A program made the position numbers and the translations under genes. From Cheiracanthium punctorium (lineage: Eukaryota; Arthropoda; Arachnida; Araneae; Cheiracanthiidae): DNA of 64,000 nt. Each line of letters starts with the position of its first letter. Position 1 is the stretch's first letter. The notes under the pieces are model-generated. The model was not told where the DNA came from. It saw only the letters and a program-made list of their open reading frames with translations, and did no database searches. Positions 34,556 to 45,569 of the stretch are shown here, one piece after another. The stretch spans positions 923,476 to 987,475 of the forward strand of contig JAWZYV010019914.1 in assembly GCA_038373885.1 (NCBI GenBank), written 5' to 3'.

Positions 34556-36922
34556 CGCTTGCGTTAATTTTGAATCTTATGTACTAAAACTTCCTCAGTA
34601 AATAAAACAATGTACGTTTAGTTGTGTCAGGCAAAGGTTTTATTTTTATCAATCGTGAAATATTTATACAACACTTGATACTTAAAGCATACTTTCAAAA
34701 TACCGCATAAAAATTTACATTTTTGCAACCAGTTTTTCTTCCCTTTCAAAATTGTCTACAAGATTATCCAATATTTTTATAAAATGTAATAAAAATCTTC
34801 TATGGAATTAAAAATATTTTTAAATTCTGCAAAACTAGAACATATCGTTAATTTATTTTTGACAGCACAAAATAAAAGTAAATTAGTAAATGAAAGTTTG
34901 AAAGTAAAATACGTAATTTAAGATTTGCATTTATTACAAAAGTGACACATACCACCAATTCTCCTTTTAATAAAAAAAGTGCTCAAGTAAGTAGAAAATT
35001 CCACCTAATTAAAGATTTGCATTTATTATAAAAGCAATACATAACACCAATTGTCTTTTCAAAAAAAAAATATATTCAAGTAGAGAATGCCCCTATAAAC
35101 ATTCTTGAAACACAATATCCAATAAATTATTAGCTTTCTCAAATAATTAGCATAACGTTTTATAATTTTTTTCATTAAAATACTGAAAACTTTCAACGTG
35201 AGCCTTTTGAAAATAACTGCTGTTTTAAATTAGTGGTCGATGTAAGGTTTAACAACCTGAATTACTGTTACATTTTTTATATACATTTAACACATTCTGC
35301 CTAAATAAATGAATTTTATGTGCCAAGAATTACCTCATTTTTTTAAGTTGTAACAGAGTTGTCGCTCATATTTTATCTTTAATTGCTAACACATTATGCT
35401 TAAAACGAATCATTATTTTCAAACTAGTAGACGCAAGACAAATTTTCACTTCATTTAAAATGTTTCTTTATTTTTTTAATCATTTTTCTTTTTATAGCAT
35501 TTACTATGTCGTGTATATTTGAAAAATCAATAGTTTCGTAATAATCACAAAGTAAATTTTATTATATTAAGGATTCGAATATATTAAATTTTGTAGAAAA
35601 GTTATTCAAAATGCGGATTTATAAAAAATACGTATCAACAATAATTGCATTTCAATTTACATTTCCAATCTATATTTTCCAACTATGTAATTTAAATTAT
35701 TATAGGATGATTGCGTATTTTAAATTGATTAATATTTAAACTTGAGTGTGTAAAAACACCAGAGTATATTAACAGACCGATTTCTAAGAGTTAAACACTG
35801 CTGTAATAATATAAGAAAGTACTTCAAGTGACATAATTGTGAAAATTTTGGCTTATGTGGAATTCTAAGTATGGAATTACAGTAAAGTCTTTTTAACATT
35901 ACAAAAAAAAAATCAACTCAAAGAATTAAAGTAGGTTAAATTCAACAAATAACTGCTGGAAGTTATCATGCAAACATTGTACTTTTATGTTTGTTTTTTA
36001 CTTCCGTTTCCTTTTTTTGGGTGCATTTGTTTTGAAATGCAACACAAAATCTAGTTTTTCTTCTTACTTTCGAAAGATATTTTGCACAAACCATTTAAAA
36101 TAATCCACCATGTATAATATTTTCTTTAAATCTAAATATAATTACTTTGAAGCAACTTGGTTCAAAATCTCTGTCACTCTGCCCCATGTATTCAAACTAA
36201 AAACAGTGTTACAATGTGCTTTAAGATCGGTTTAGCCGCAGGCAGAAGTATTTTTTTCCCTAAATTTGATTTTTTATGGTTAATGTAAGATTTTTAAAAA
36301 GTAATTTCCTTTACAGTTTCATATTCAGTGCGAGTTTTCAACCTAAAAATACTCTCCCAAATTAAAGTTTTAAATTTAGTATTTTTATGTTCATTTCCTT
36401 GCAAATAACACACAAAATATGCTTTTAATGCTTTTATAACATTTTTGATGAAAGACCGTGTACACATACCAATTCTTTAAAATAACTGTAAACTCATACA
36501 GGCAGATACTTCATTTACTTTGGGGCAACTTAGTTCACCCTGTATTCCGTATTCCAGCCGTATACCATTGAGTTACAACGTGCTGGAAGAATGACTTTCC
36601 ACTCTCGCATATAATCACTGCAAAAGCATATCAAGCCTTTCACCCAATTTCTCCAAGACGGTCTGTGGCCATAAAAATATTTTCCCCTCTTTTTTTATCC
36701 AAACAAATCTGCAAAAGAGGAAGTACTACTACGTGTTTTTCGCAGTTCGAGATTTGAGTAAATGTTTTTCCCCTTTCGTATTCAACGAACATGGATATAT
36801 AAATAAATGAAAAAACAAAGTTCGCATTCCATGTAATCTGGGAAAGAGTGGATTTTGTATGTCTTGGGAACGTGCTTTTAAAGATTGTTGGGGAATTGAG
36901 GAATATAACTGTCTAAGGAGGC

Positions 36923-36957
<35 letters not shown>

Positions 36958-38318
36958 AAACACTGTATCAGGAAAGATTTGCGGTGTTGATCGGTGTTAC
37001 AAGCTCTCTTCGGGCTAAAAGTCGGCGAAAACTTAAGATTCTAATTTCCCTAGTGATACATTTGTCTCAATAATATTATCTTACTCAACTATATCTTTTG
37101 GGGGAAAAATGTGAGTGAAGTATAAGTGCTTGTGTGCAAGGGATTCAGTTTATATAATTGATAATTCGGTCTGACAGGCGTTCATTGCATTAGACAAATA
37201 CAGCAGTTATAAATATTAAATGAAGTTGAGGTAATCTGTGTAATAATTATGTAATTATGTTGTGTATATAGTTAATGTACAGTAATATATATATATGTAA
37301 AACAAACTGACTAGAATTTATAGTTATTATCTGAGATTTTTGCTCTTTCATTAGTCAATCGGATGCTGGAAAAATAAACGAAGCAATTAATTTAAGAAAG
37401 CTTTCAGCAGATTTATAACGACTATCATACAGTAGATCACAAAATTTTATTTGTTAATGATTTGGATGTGATGAAATGATTGATGATTTCATTGTATCAC
37501 ATTACTGTTTTAAATTTTATACTAATCATTTTTAAATTCGTGTTTTTGCTTGTGTCGCTTTTTACTTCCATTTTAAAACAAGTTACATTTTTTTCGTTTT
37601 TGATTCTATAATTTTGCAGCTTTTTTCTTTTTGTCTGAAAATGTTCCAAAAATAGTTCTTCCTCACAGCTACTCACAGTTAATGCTAAGGTTATGTTGCT
37701 GTCAATATTAATAAGTTTTTTAATAGTTGAGGATACTGATTTCAAAAATTATTTAAATTACTTTATTTCAATGGTCCACGACACCACAATTGGCTGAAAA
37801 ACTCACTGTCGTTCTTGTCAAATTAACTTCATGAGTCCGATGTTCTTTTTACACACATGTACTGGATTACCTGTCCTGCTTAATACATAATTTTCGCCCG
37901 CTGCCGGCCACCGTGTCTTGATATTTACTGTTTTTCAAATTCTTTTGAGTTAACTCGTTTTGGTATTGAAAGCTGTAAAATTCCTTCACCGTTTCGATAG
38001 GAATTTCAGCACGCAATTCATGCATCACATGAGACGTTTTATTAATGTTCGTTGCGTGTTGAAACTATTCAGCTTCGTGCAAGTGTGACAGGTATCATCT
38101 TGAAAACTTGATCATGACTTGCTTTGAACATGCAAGTAGTTGGTGTTAAGTTTTATGAGAGCTTCTGACTTGACCTTAGTATGTTTATTCTAGATGCTTC
38201 AATGGTAACAACTTTCTGTATATGAAAACTATGTTGTCGAACAACAAGCTATCGAACAATTATAATTTTTTTCAGTTAACTGTTTAAACTAAATTTCCTT
38301 TGAATGTATGATACGAAG

Positions 38319-38642
38319 CAGCTGATCCCAACCTTTTAACATTGTGCCCCGCCTCCAATAAAATATAACTTACGATCACCCCCTCCCCTCACATTCCTCA
38401 GCAGACTACAGTTTTTTATTGTTCATCAATGAACATTTTGTCGCATTTTCTACAAAATAATGTTATCAGTAAAGTTTAAAGAAACATTTAAAAATAGTAA
38501 ATAGATATGTTTTGGAGCAAAAATAAAAATAAATGATTTTTAAAACATGTATCATCATTTAGTCATTGCCTGTTTTTCTCGCACCCCCTGCAAACGCTCT
38601 GCTCTCCCAACTGGAATACACCTCACTGGTTCGGAACAACTG
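38319..38642. mobile_element. hAT-type MITE
   Basis: Inverted ends of about 15 bp (CAGCTGATCCCAACC on the left, CAGTTGTTCCGAACC on the complement of the right) resemble hAT termini. They are flanked by an 8-bp duplication with one mismatch, atacgaag (38311-38318) and atacaaag (38643-38650); 8 bp is the hAT target size. It is 324 bp with no coding capacity. A C-rich subterminal run (GTGCCCCGCC and CGCACCCCCTGC) is typical of such elements. Confidence 0.8.
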
Positions 38643-39914
38643 ATACAAAGGATGTGCGTGCTATTTAAATGTAATACACAGCCGAAACTAGTCATGATAG
38701 AATTGTGAAATGTTGTGGACACTGAAATTCATTTGTGTTCAAAATAGTTCTAATTTTCCCCATCAGATGGCGTATCCATTTCAAAACTTGCAGTGAAAAT
38801 GCATTTGTTTTCTTTCCGACTCGATTCTAAGAGGCTATATTTGGAACGGATTGAAATAAGGTCTTTTCTTTAAGAACACCCTTCCTTTGCTATCAATTTT
38901 ATCCAAGGAATAGCTATGGTGGGCTAAAACTAAACATACCAGTTTATTACTAAAGACGATACATATTTTGCTGCGCACCAAACTGCATTGTGACATCGCC
39001 CACGTGTGATACCTATTCTGTTGCCACATAATTGAGATTTATCGAGTGCGACGGAACGCTATCCACAATCGCGGCAGGGAGTGAGTGACGTTCTAATCTT
39101 GTAAACGGATATCCAATAGTTAATGACGATATTGATCAAATGGAGTTGGATTTACATGGGGCTTTTGTGATTATATTGTTTATCGAAGGATTTTTTTTTT
39201 TTCATTCACGGAGCTAGGTCGTGGGTACGAACACCAATTCATGGCAGTTACAATTGATTAAATTTTCGCACTGACATTCCGATTCTGTGTTCTATAATGA
39301 CTTCATTAAAACCGGTGCATTCAATTCAAGGAATGAATCGATATTTTACAGGAGAATTGAATAACGTTAAGGAATATTGATTTTTATATTTTATTGGCAT
39401 GTTGTGGTGTTTGGAGCACAACGGAGTTAATAATAATGAATATCTAGTTTAATAAACTTTTTGAAAATAAGAATTATCTTCAAAAAACGCCCTCTAAGTT
39501 ACTTCAGTTGTAATTTATGTGAAATTAATTTGCACAAAAAAGGCTGTGTAAATGGGCTTTATATTTTAATCAACAATATGCATATATTACAAACGGAAAA
39601 ATTTCAAGATTGAAAAAAGAAAAATTGCTTAATTTTTTAGTGAGCTTATTATTTCTCTGATTGTGGCAAAACTAAACATTATAGACATAAAATTTTCTAA
39701 CTTAAAAAAACAGGTCTACACGATGATTACATGCGATATTTATAAGTTATAATTGTGTATATCTGCCCTTTCTACACTATTTTTTTCGTTAACTCAAACA
39801 TGTAGTTAATGACCACCTCACACCTTACTGCTCTTTATACTTAGTACAGTGTTGGTCAAATTATTAAACTCATTTCAACGAAAATCATGCGTCTTTGTTT
39901 TAACAGGTCATTAA

Positions 39915-40908
39915 CCCTTTAATGCCCAGTGTTCCCGCTCTGGGAGCACCAAACTCTGACGTTTTGACTGTTGCCAGTCACGAAGAATAAATTTGATTTC
40001 TATAAAAATAGTTGCGGGTGACATAGCTCCACGAAAATCCTTTACTTTTTAGCACGCCAATTCCCGTAAAAAATTGTCGCGATTATTTTTAACAGCACTG
40101 ACATCTGATGAAAAATGGAAGAATGCGAGAACAGCTGGATAGATTGCCCATTGCTGAAAAAAGGGCAGCAGTTGCCATCATAAGAAAAATTGCCACCATA
40201 AAGAAAAATGAAGTGTTGGCGACATGCACTCCTGTTATCTGCATTAATAAGAACATCAGCCAAACGACAGCTAAATCTTCCGAGTGCCTGACGAAGGAAT
40301 TAATACAAGACGTGGAGTTAACGGCAGAACAGAGAAGCGCTGCGGAGAAAGTAATAACCGAATTTGAAGACCTCTTCTCCCGAACTTCGGGTGACTTTGG
40401 CCGTACGAGCTTAACTCAACATAGGATAGACACAGGCAGCCATTCTCCCATCAAGCAACATCCTAGGCGGCTGCCGTTTGCTAAGCAAGAAGAAGTGAGC
40501 AGACTTTTAGAGGAGATGCAGCGTGATGACGTCATCGAGCCATCGACTAGTCCGTGGGCCTCGCCGATTATTTTGGTCCGAAAGAAAGATGGTTCCACCG
40601 GTTCTGCGTTGACTATAGACGACTGAATGATATAACCAAGAAAGACAGCTACCCTCTTCCCAGGATAGACGACACTTTGGACACTTTATCGGGAAATGAA
40701 TGGTTTTCCACTCTGGATCTGAAGAGTGGCTACTGGCAAGTAGAAATTCATCCCTGGCCGGCACAGCCAGCTGTCGTCAAAAAAGGGTCTCTAGATCTGT
40801 GGCACGCGATGAACGTTTCGATAGTCCGCCATATTGCTGGTAGTTAAATCGAGCGATGGCAACTGCTGGCCATTTTTCAGCATTTGGAAAGGGTTGCGCC
40901 TCAAAGGG
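39915..40908. mobile_element. TTAA-bounded element enclosing a retrotransposon fragment
   Basis: It begins after TTAA (39911-39914) with CCCTTTAATGCCC and ends with the inverse of CCCTTTGAGGCGC before TTAA (40909-40912). TTAA targets and CCC termini suggest a piggyBac-like element, different from the 276-bp family above. Just inside the left end is a small hairpin (gttcccgctctgggagc). Its middle holds a piece of a Gypsy-type polymerase gene (about 40261-40762). Inverted similarity is limited to about 13 bp, so the boundaries are reasonable but not certain. Confidence 0.5.
40261..40762 (+). pseudogene. Gypsy-type LTR retrotransposon pol fragment
   Basis: Old copy of a Ty3/Gypsy polyprotein segment. 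It runs from the spacer before the reverse transcriptase (FEDLFSRTSGDFGRT, then HRIDTG) through the first RT blocks ([32 protein letters not shown]) to [14 protein letters not shown] and the [12 protein letters not shown] palm block. A frameshift near 40598 separates KKDG from the following block. The segment stops right after the first palm motif; the catalytic YxDD block, RNase H and integrase are absent. It is flanked by unrelated sequence inside a TTAA-bounded element. It is a dead fragment. Confidence 0.88.
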
Positions 40909-41453
40909 TTAAATCTATTTAGGTTAGTATTGCTACAAATTTTGTGTGTCATCATAAAAGCTGAAGGTGGCCATGCCAAATACTGACATTGCAGAATGTA
41001 TGAAAAGACGTAATTGGTGACATTTCCATTTGTGAAAGGCCTGTAAAAAAAACTTTATAGGGTGATAAAACATGTTGTACAAATTCCTACGTAAATATTT
41101 CTTAATTGCAGCAGCCGCGGGCTTTCTCAAATTAGTGTTCAGTACGACACCGTTCCCTCAGCTCCATGGTCCTGCTTATGGGTATTTCTCCGTTTCAATA
41201 ACACCAGTGTTAATGAGCTAAAGTAAGTAACCTGGTGTTTTTATTGTACAGTTACATTGTTTGATACGTGTCCCGATTACAATATTAACGATGTTTACAA
41301 TGTTTTTAAAAATATTGTTACAAATTTTTGGGGCAACCCGCTGATCTGGGGCTTAAAATGTTTTAAAATTCGTATTCTACGCTTCAAATGGATAAATTTT
41401 GCTTTTTGTTGCATCAAAATTGGTCAATTAGAACCGGAGATACGGAGGTTTCG

Positions 41454-41557
41454 CTTTCCCATATGTTTTTCTATGGGGCTTCTAGAAATCTCGAGAAATA
41501 TTAGTCCTAGGGCTTCGATCTCTTCACATTTTGGGGACTTATTTTTGGCGCCAAATT
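41454..41557 (+). repeat. 104-bp direct repeat, first copy
   Basis: It matches 41946-42048 base for base apart from one T in a T run, at a spacing of 492 bp. The run starts ctttcccatatg and ends ggcgccaaatt. The near-identity implies recent duplication or gene conversion inside the LTR-like unit. Confidence 0.92.
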
Positions 41558-41576
41558 TGGCGATATTTCGCCAAAA

Positions 41577-41594
41577 GTCGCCAAGCTTGGCGAC
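41577..41594. repeat. 18-bp perfect palindrome
   Basis: GTCGCCAAGCTTGGCGAC is its own reverse complement. It sits between further TTGGCGA/TCGCCAA words, so the stretch 41555-41620 can fold extensively. Confidence 0.85.
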
Positions 41595-41767
41595 ATTTTG
41601 GTCATTTGGCGCGATTTTCCCAATGGGGCCTGGAAGTTGTTTTTCCTGCATTAAAAACGCATAATAACCTAACATTTCTCTTCTATGACGTAATCAGAAG
41701 TCCCGCTTTATCTGGAATCTTCGAGGAATATACTTTTCTAGAAACTGCTCGCAGCTTCTGCCTACTC

Positions 41768-41804
41768 TATAAATTCCACCAGCGCGCTGCCCCGACAGTT
41801 CAGT
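41768..41804 (+). promoter_or_regulatory. TATA plus initiator core promoter
   Basis: TATAAAT at 41768 and TCAGT at 41800 are spaced as in arthropod RNA polymerase II promoters, with the initiator A about 34 bases after the first T. It probably belongs to the LTR-like unit. The next ORF downstream starts about 1.05 kb away at 42852. Confidence 0.5.
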
Positions 41805-41945
41805 GCGAGTTGAACGCTCAATGTGTGAAGAGCTGTCAGTGAGAGTACGCTGCTTTGTGAATTGATAGTGCTATAGAAGCCGTGTTTTAGCTTGCTTTAC
41901 GAAGCTGTTTTCAAAGTGCTGTGTGTAAATTCTTCATTGCTGTAT

Positions 41946-42048
41946 CTTTCCCATATGTTTTTCTATGGGGCTTCTAGAAATCTCGAGAAATATTAGTCCT
42001 AGGGCTTCGATCTCTTCACATTTGGGGACTTATTTTTGGCGCCAAATT
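41946..42048 (+). repeat. 104-bp direct repeat, second copy
   Basis: Second member of the pair described at 41454. Directly after it comes a two-unit 24-bp tandem repeat (42052-42099, tacggcgcc...tgttgcggg). Confidence 0.92.
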
Positions 42049-42529
42049 GTGTACGGCGCCACAATGTGTTGCGGGTACGGCGCCTAATTGTGTTGCGGGA
42101 TTGTGTACGATATCTCTTGAATATTTTCAATGAATTCTTGCCTGTGAAAGTGACTTATTTTGTGTGAGAAATACTGCATTTGTGAGAGCTTCTGATCTAA
42201 GAGAACTGTTAAAAGCACATTACTGTTTAAGTGTGCTTGTGAATTTTGTACAGCTGATTGTTCCACGAAGTTCTAGAAGCAATAAAGTTATATTCCAACC
42301 TGACCATTGGACATTTTACCAGCACGTTCTACACCAACTGGACTTTAGAACGACGAACCCCGGTAACAAGAACAGTAGTTCGGCAACAATATGGATGGAC
42401 ATTGTAAATTCCATGTCTTTTATGTAGATTCTACATATTTCACCTATTTTCCTTCTCATATATACTGTTATAATTAAAAAAATAATGTGCCAGAATGTGC
42501 CAAGGATAGCAACATCGTATCTATTTTTT

Positions 42530-43615
42530 ATTACCCTCCGCTAAAGAGGGTAATAGTTTTTGGCAGACAAAAAAAGTCGTGGATGATAATTGATAGTAAA
42601 TAAAATCTTACAGATCTCACGGAAATTTGAAACACACCAAGATCCGACACATGATTGGAATAATGGATACTTGAAAAATTTCAAAGTAACGTCAGATGAA
42701 ACAAAAGGGGAAACTGTAAGATTTTGTCAGAGCGTCTGCGACTGGCTGTCAAGTTCCCGAGGTTCCGATTTCATTTTTCAGAACTTGGATTTGTTTCCAG
42801 AGTCGCGTTCAAACTTTTGTCCCTCCTCGGAGCAAGTGGTGGTGTTCTGTCGTGGCATTTCTAAAATTTTCATTTTTGCGGGATCAGTGTGAAATAGCTC
42901 GTAGGCTTGGTATTTCACGCTCTACTGTTCAGTATTACATCGTTAAATATCAGAAGAATATACCCGGGACTGTTGTTCAAGGCCGCGCTGGCCGTCCTCG
43001 CCAGTTGTCTAATCCGGAAGAAAGTCATCGTGAAACTAACCGTCTATTTATGCAAAGAAAAAGGGAAGATCCAGATTTTCGTGCTCAAGAAGCGGAATCC
43101 AAATCCAGAAGACAAGACAGAAAACGTTTACGACTCTGTCTAGATATACCATCGAAAAGACCAAGAACAGATACTGATCTAAATGTAAGGTGTGAAGAAC
43201 TAGAATTTCGTAAATTAGCTGAGAAATTTTTCGAAGCTGTTGCTGATGGTCCAATCCACCAATGCTATTGTTGTGATCGACTGTGGTTCAAAAAGTCAAT
43301 AAGAACCCATTCCAAAACAACTTTACTGTCCAAAGGAGCGACAACGGACTTTATAAAACTAGTCTTTTACAAAGATATCGATGATATTGGCAAATTTTGC
43401 AAAACATGTTACGATTGTTTGATTAAATTGACAATACCAGAATTAGCTATAAGCAATGGCTTCGAATTCTCCGAAATACCGGATTGTTTAAAATACTTGA
43501 CACCACTGGAAGAACGGTTGGTTTCTCCCCGTTTGATTTACATGCAAATACATCCTGTACATGGCTGCCAATACAAATTAAAAGGTTCTGTCAAAAAACC
43601 TCTTTAGCGGAGGGG
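42530..43615. mobile_element. hairpin-ended unit carrying a chimeric ORF
   Basis: The left boundary is a hairpin, ATTACCCTC-CGCTAAA-GAGGGTAAT (42530-42554). The right boundary (43599-43615) is the same hairpin inverted, with loop TTTAGCG. Similarity continues inward on both sides (TTTTTGGCAGA against TTTTTTGACAGA). This is a pair of inverted termini about 1.09 kb apart, as in a DNA transposon or a non-autonomous carrier. The class and target duplication cannot be defined by eye. Confidence 0.5.
42852..43607 (+). CDS. ORF joining a Tc1-type helix-turn-helix to a Helitron N-terminal region
   Basis: An uninterrupted 251-codon frame, the longest in the window. Residues 10-33 (CEIARRLGISRSTVQYYI) form a helix-turn-helix like that at the start of Tc1-type transposases, followed by their usual basic linker (GTV..GRAGRPR, 39-50). 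From about residue 70 the protein changes character. REDPDFRAQE and a strongly basic stretch (80-106), then a Cys-rich region (C138, C140, C141; C183, C186, C189), IPELAISNGFEFSEIP and LTPLEERLVSPRLIYMQI match the segment found N-terminal to the Rep domain of Helitron helicases (DUF6570-like). The Rep and helicase parts are missing. The stop codon (TAG, 43605-43607) is supplied by the right inverted terminus of the surrounding unit, so the Helitron-derived part was truncated by that boundary. The real start may be spliced. The function is unknown; the ORF may be a captured fragment. Confidence 0.6.
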   Translation: MAFLKFSFLRDQCEIARRLGISRSTVQYYIVKYQKNIPGTVVQGRAGRPRQLSNPEESHRETNRLFMQRKREDPDFRAQEAESKSRRQDRKRLRLCLDIPSKRPRTDTDLNVRCEELEFRKLAEKFFEAVADGPIHQCYCCDRLWFKKSIRTHSKTTLLSKGATTDFIKLVFYKDIDDIGKFCKTCYDCLIKLTIPELAISNGFEFSEIPDCLKYLTPLEERLVSPRLIYMQIHPVHGCQYKLKGSVKKPL

Positions 43616-43654
43616 AAACTAATTTCAGCTGAAGGCTGAATATTTTTGTTTACT

Positions 43655-44420
43655 TTATTATTTCGTTTATTTAATAGAAATGGGTGCATATAGTATAACT
43701 TGGCGGAGTTGGCGATCAGTGATTTTATCATAATGGAAAAATACCCGCTAATGTTTACATCTAGTTAGTATTCGCAGTGTAAAAATATCGTCGATTTTAG
43801 TATCGTATACGTTAGTAAAATGTATAAATAGATTATGTTTACTTTATTACTCCGCTTATTTAATGGCAACAGGTACAAATAATTTAACTTGGTGGAATTG
43901 GCGATGAGTAATGTTATCAAATACTGAAGAAACGGAAATGCACCTTCTAATGTTTACATTTAATTGTTGCCGTTCCCAGCGAAGAAATATCGTCGATTTT
44001 GGTGCCGCATACGTATATTATAAGATCCTTGGTTACAATAATATAAAAGAAACAGGAAATTGCTAAAATGTGCTTTAGCCCACTGCATGGTGGCATTTTA
44101 TTTGGAGGTGAATGGGGGATAAGCACGCCAAGTATTGGAAATTCGAAATTTTAAAGCTGTGTAAAGATCCGAAAGACCTTGCATTTTCGCGTATGTATTA
44201 TTGTTATTTTGTAATCTAGCTGATGCGTGACATAGGTAAGTAAAAGTACCCATTAGCGAATATGCTTGCTCCATTTGAAGTCATTAAACTGTCAATTTTG
44301 ATCTTTCCGCATGTGCTAATGTTATTACGCTAATGTTTACATATAGGTGTTGCCGTTCCAACATAGGAATATCGCCGATTTTGGTACCGCATACCTTAGC
44401 GTATTATATAAGATGTACAT
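43655..44420. repeat. diverged ~198-bp tandem repeat
   Basis: Two adjacent units start tttactttattatttcg (43655) and tttactttattactccg (about 43838), with taatgtttacat landmarks at 43749 and 43948. A third, partial unit has the landmark at 44331. All carry a similar 'aatatcg.cgatttt.gt.ccg.atac' block. The intervening 44050-44220 is more diverged. No coding capacity. Confidence 0.7.
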
Positions 44421-45341
44421 TAGGAACATGATAAGCGCTTTTGCGGTTTATGTTAATTAAATAATTCGAAAAGCTTTATTATGGAACCTATCTGCAATCT
44501 CTTAGTATTTCTCATGGAATTAATAGAAATTAATCAATTGATATAGTATACTAATTACATACTTCCTGAAACTGACATTTTAATCTGATAAGTGTACACC
44601 GTGTAATAGTTAAAGTCTCTGCGTGTATCAAATTAGGTTTGGGAGCAAATAGCTAGACTTACTAAATTACATTACCCTTAGATTTAATTTAATATGCGAG
44701 AATAATACTCATTACTACAAGTCATATTGAAATATGTTTAATATATTCTGACCCTTATCCATTGCAAGTGACACTCTATTTATTCACTGACGCCTTACTA
44801 AAGGATCGTTAACAGTTATACCTGAATAAAGGCAACTTACGATTTGAAATTATTTATTCTTTTTTTGAAAAGTTTACGGAGTTCGAAAAGATCCGCTCCT
44901 TTCTGTTTTAACTGAGGGTAGAAACAATGTTACATAATAAGTATTCAAAATTCATACTTTGCCTGCAAATTGTTTCTTCAGATCATATTTTATGGATCTT
45001 AAAATATTATTTGAACTATAATCTGAAAAATCGTTTTTAGCAAAATCCGGCAAGATAACGACAAAATTTGCAAATTTCATTTGGCGTGGTCGAAATTTGC
45101 TCAATTTTTAGAGAATCACGAAGCCTATAGAAATTTTTATGAAAATTTAAAGGCTGTTGAATAATCTGGGTAACAACATGACATTCGTATCATTCACTGT
45201 AGCTGTCTTAAATTTTGATGCCCCCCAAAAATTTACACACTTTTCTCAAAATTTCAAAACCTCGAAAAAGGTAAGAACCGAGCCTTTATCTGGTGAACTT
45301 GTTTTCAAATCTATTAACCACAGCAATTACTACAATTATAA

Positions 45342-45569
45342 AAATGGAAAAGCAAATGTGGGATTACGGCCGATTACCCACGCGAGGGATCTAGGCTAAG
45401 GGAGGGGGGGGGGAATTGGCCTCCTTGGGGGGACTTTCTATGGCGCGCTAACCCGTATTCACGCGAAGTCTCGGAGAAAACACCAATCGACTAGGTCGAC
45501 GGTTGCGACATGGGTTTGCACCAGGCGCCTTCCGTCTCCCATATGGGAGCGCAAATGCACTCGGCCACT
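45342..45569 (-). mobile_element. tRNA-derived SINE, copy 2 (same family as 4066)
   Basis: On the minus strand from 45569 there is an A-box-like TGGCCGAGTGCATTTGCG, then a degraded B box (GGTGCAAACC). The body aligns with the SINE at 4066 in words such as ACGG(A/G)TTAG, ATAGAAAG, GCCTAGA and ATCGG(T/C)CGTAATCC. It is flanked by a 13-bp direct repeat with one mismatch (45329-45341 and 45570-45582, actacaattataa/actacagttataa). A G run at about 45404-45413 is internal. Confidence 0.82.

Larger units (their letters stand above)
41316..42368 (+). mobile_element. LTR-like unit (solo LTR candidate)
   Basis: It starts TGTTAC and ends GTAACA, the short inverted ends expected of an LTR, and is about 1053 bp. 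Inside, in the right order, are a TATA box (TATAAAT, 41768-41774), an arthropod initiator TCAGT about 32 bp downstream (41800-41804) and a polyadenylation signal AATAAA (42281-42286), about 80 bp before the end. No flanking 4-6-bp duplication is visible (aatat left, agaac right), and I find no primer-binding site, gag or partner LTR. It may be a recombinant or one LTR of a rearranged element. It contains a 104-bp duplication and an 18-bp perfect palindrome. Confidence 0.5.

Noticed and set aside
41257..41664. 135-codon plus-strand open frame and its minus-strand partner at 41424-41675
   Set aside because: They lie inside the LTR-like unit over palindromic sequence. No domain is recognisable, and frames on both strands reflect palindromy.
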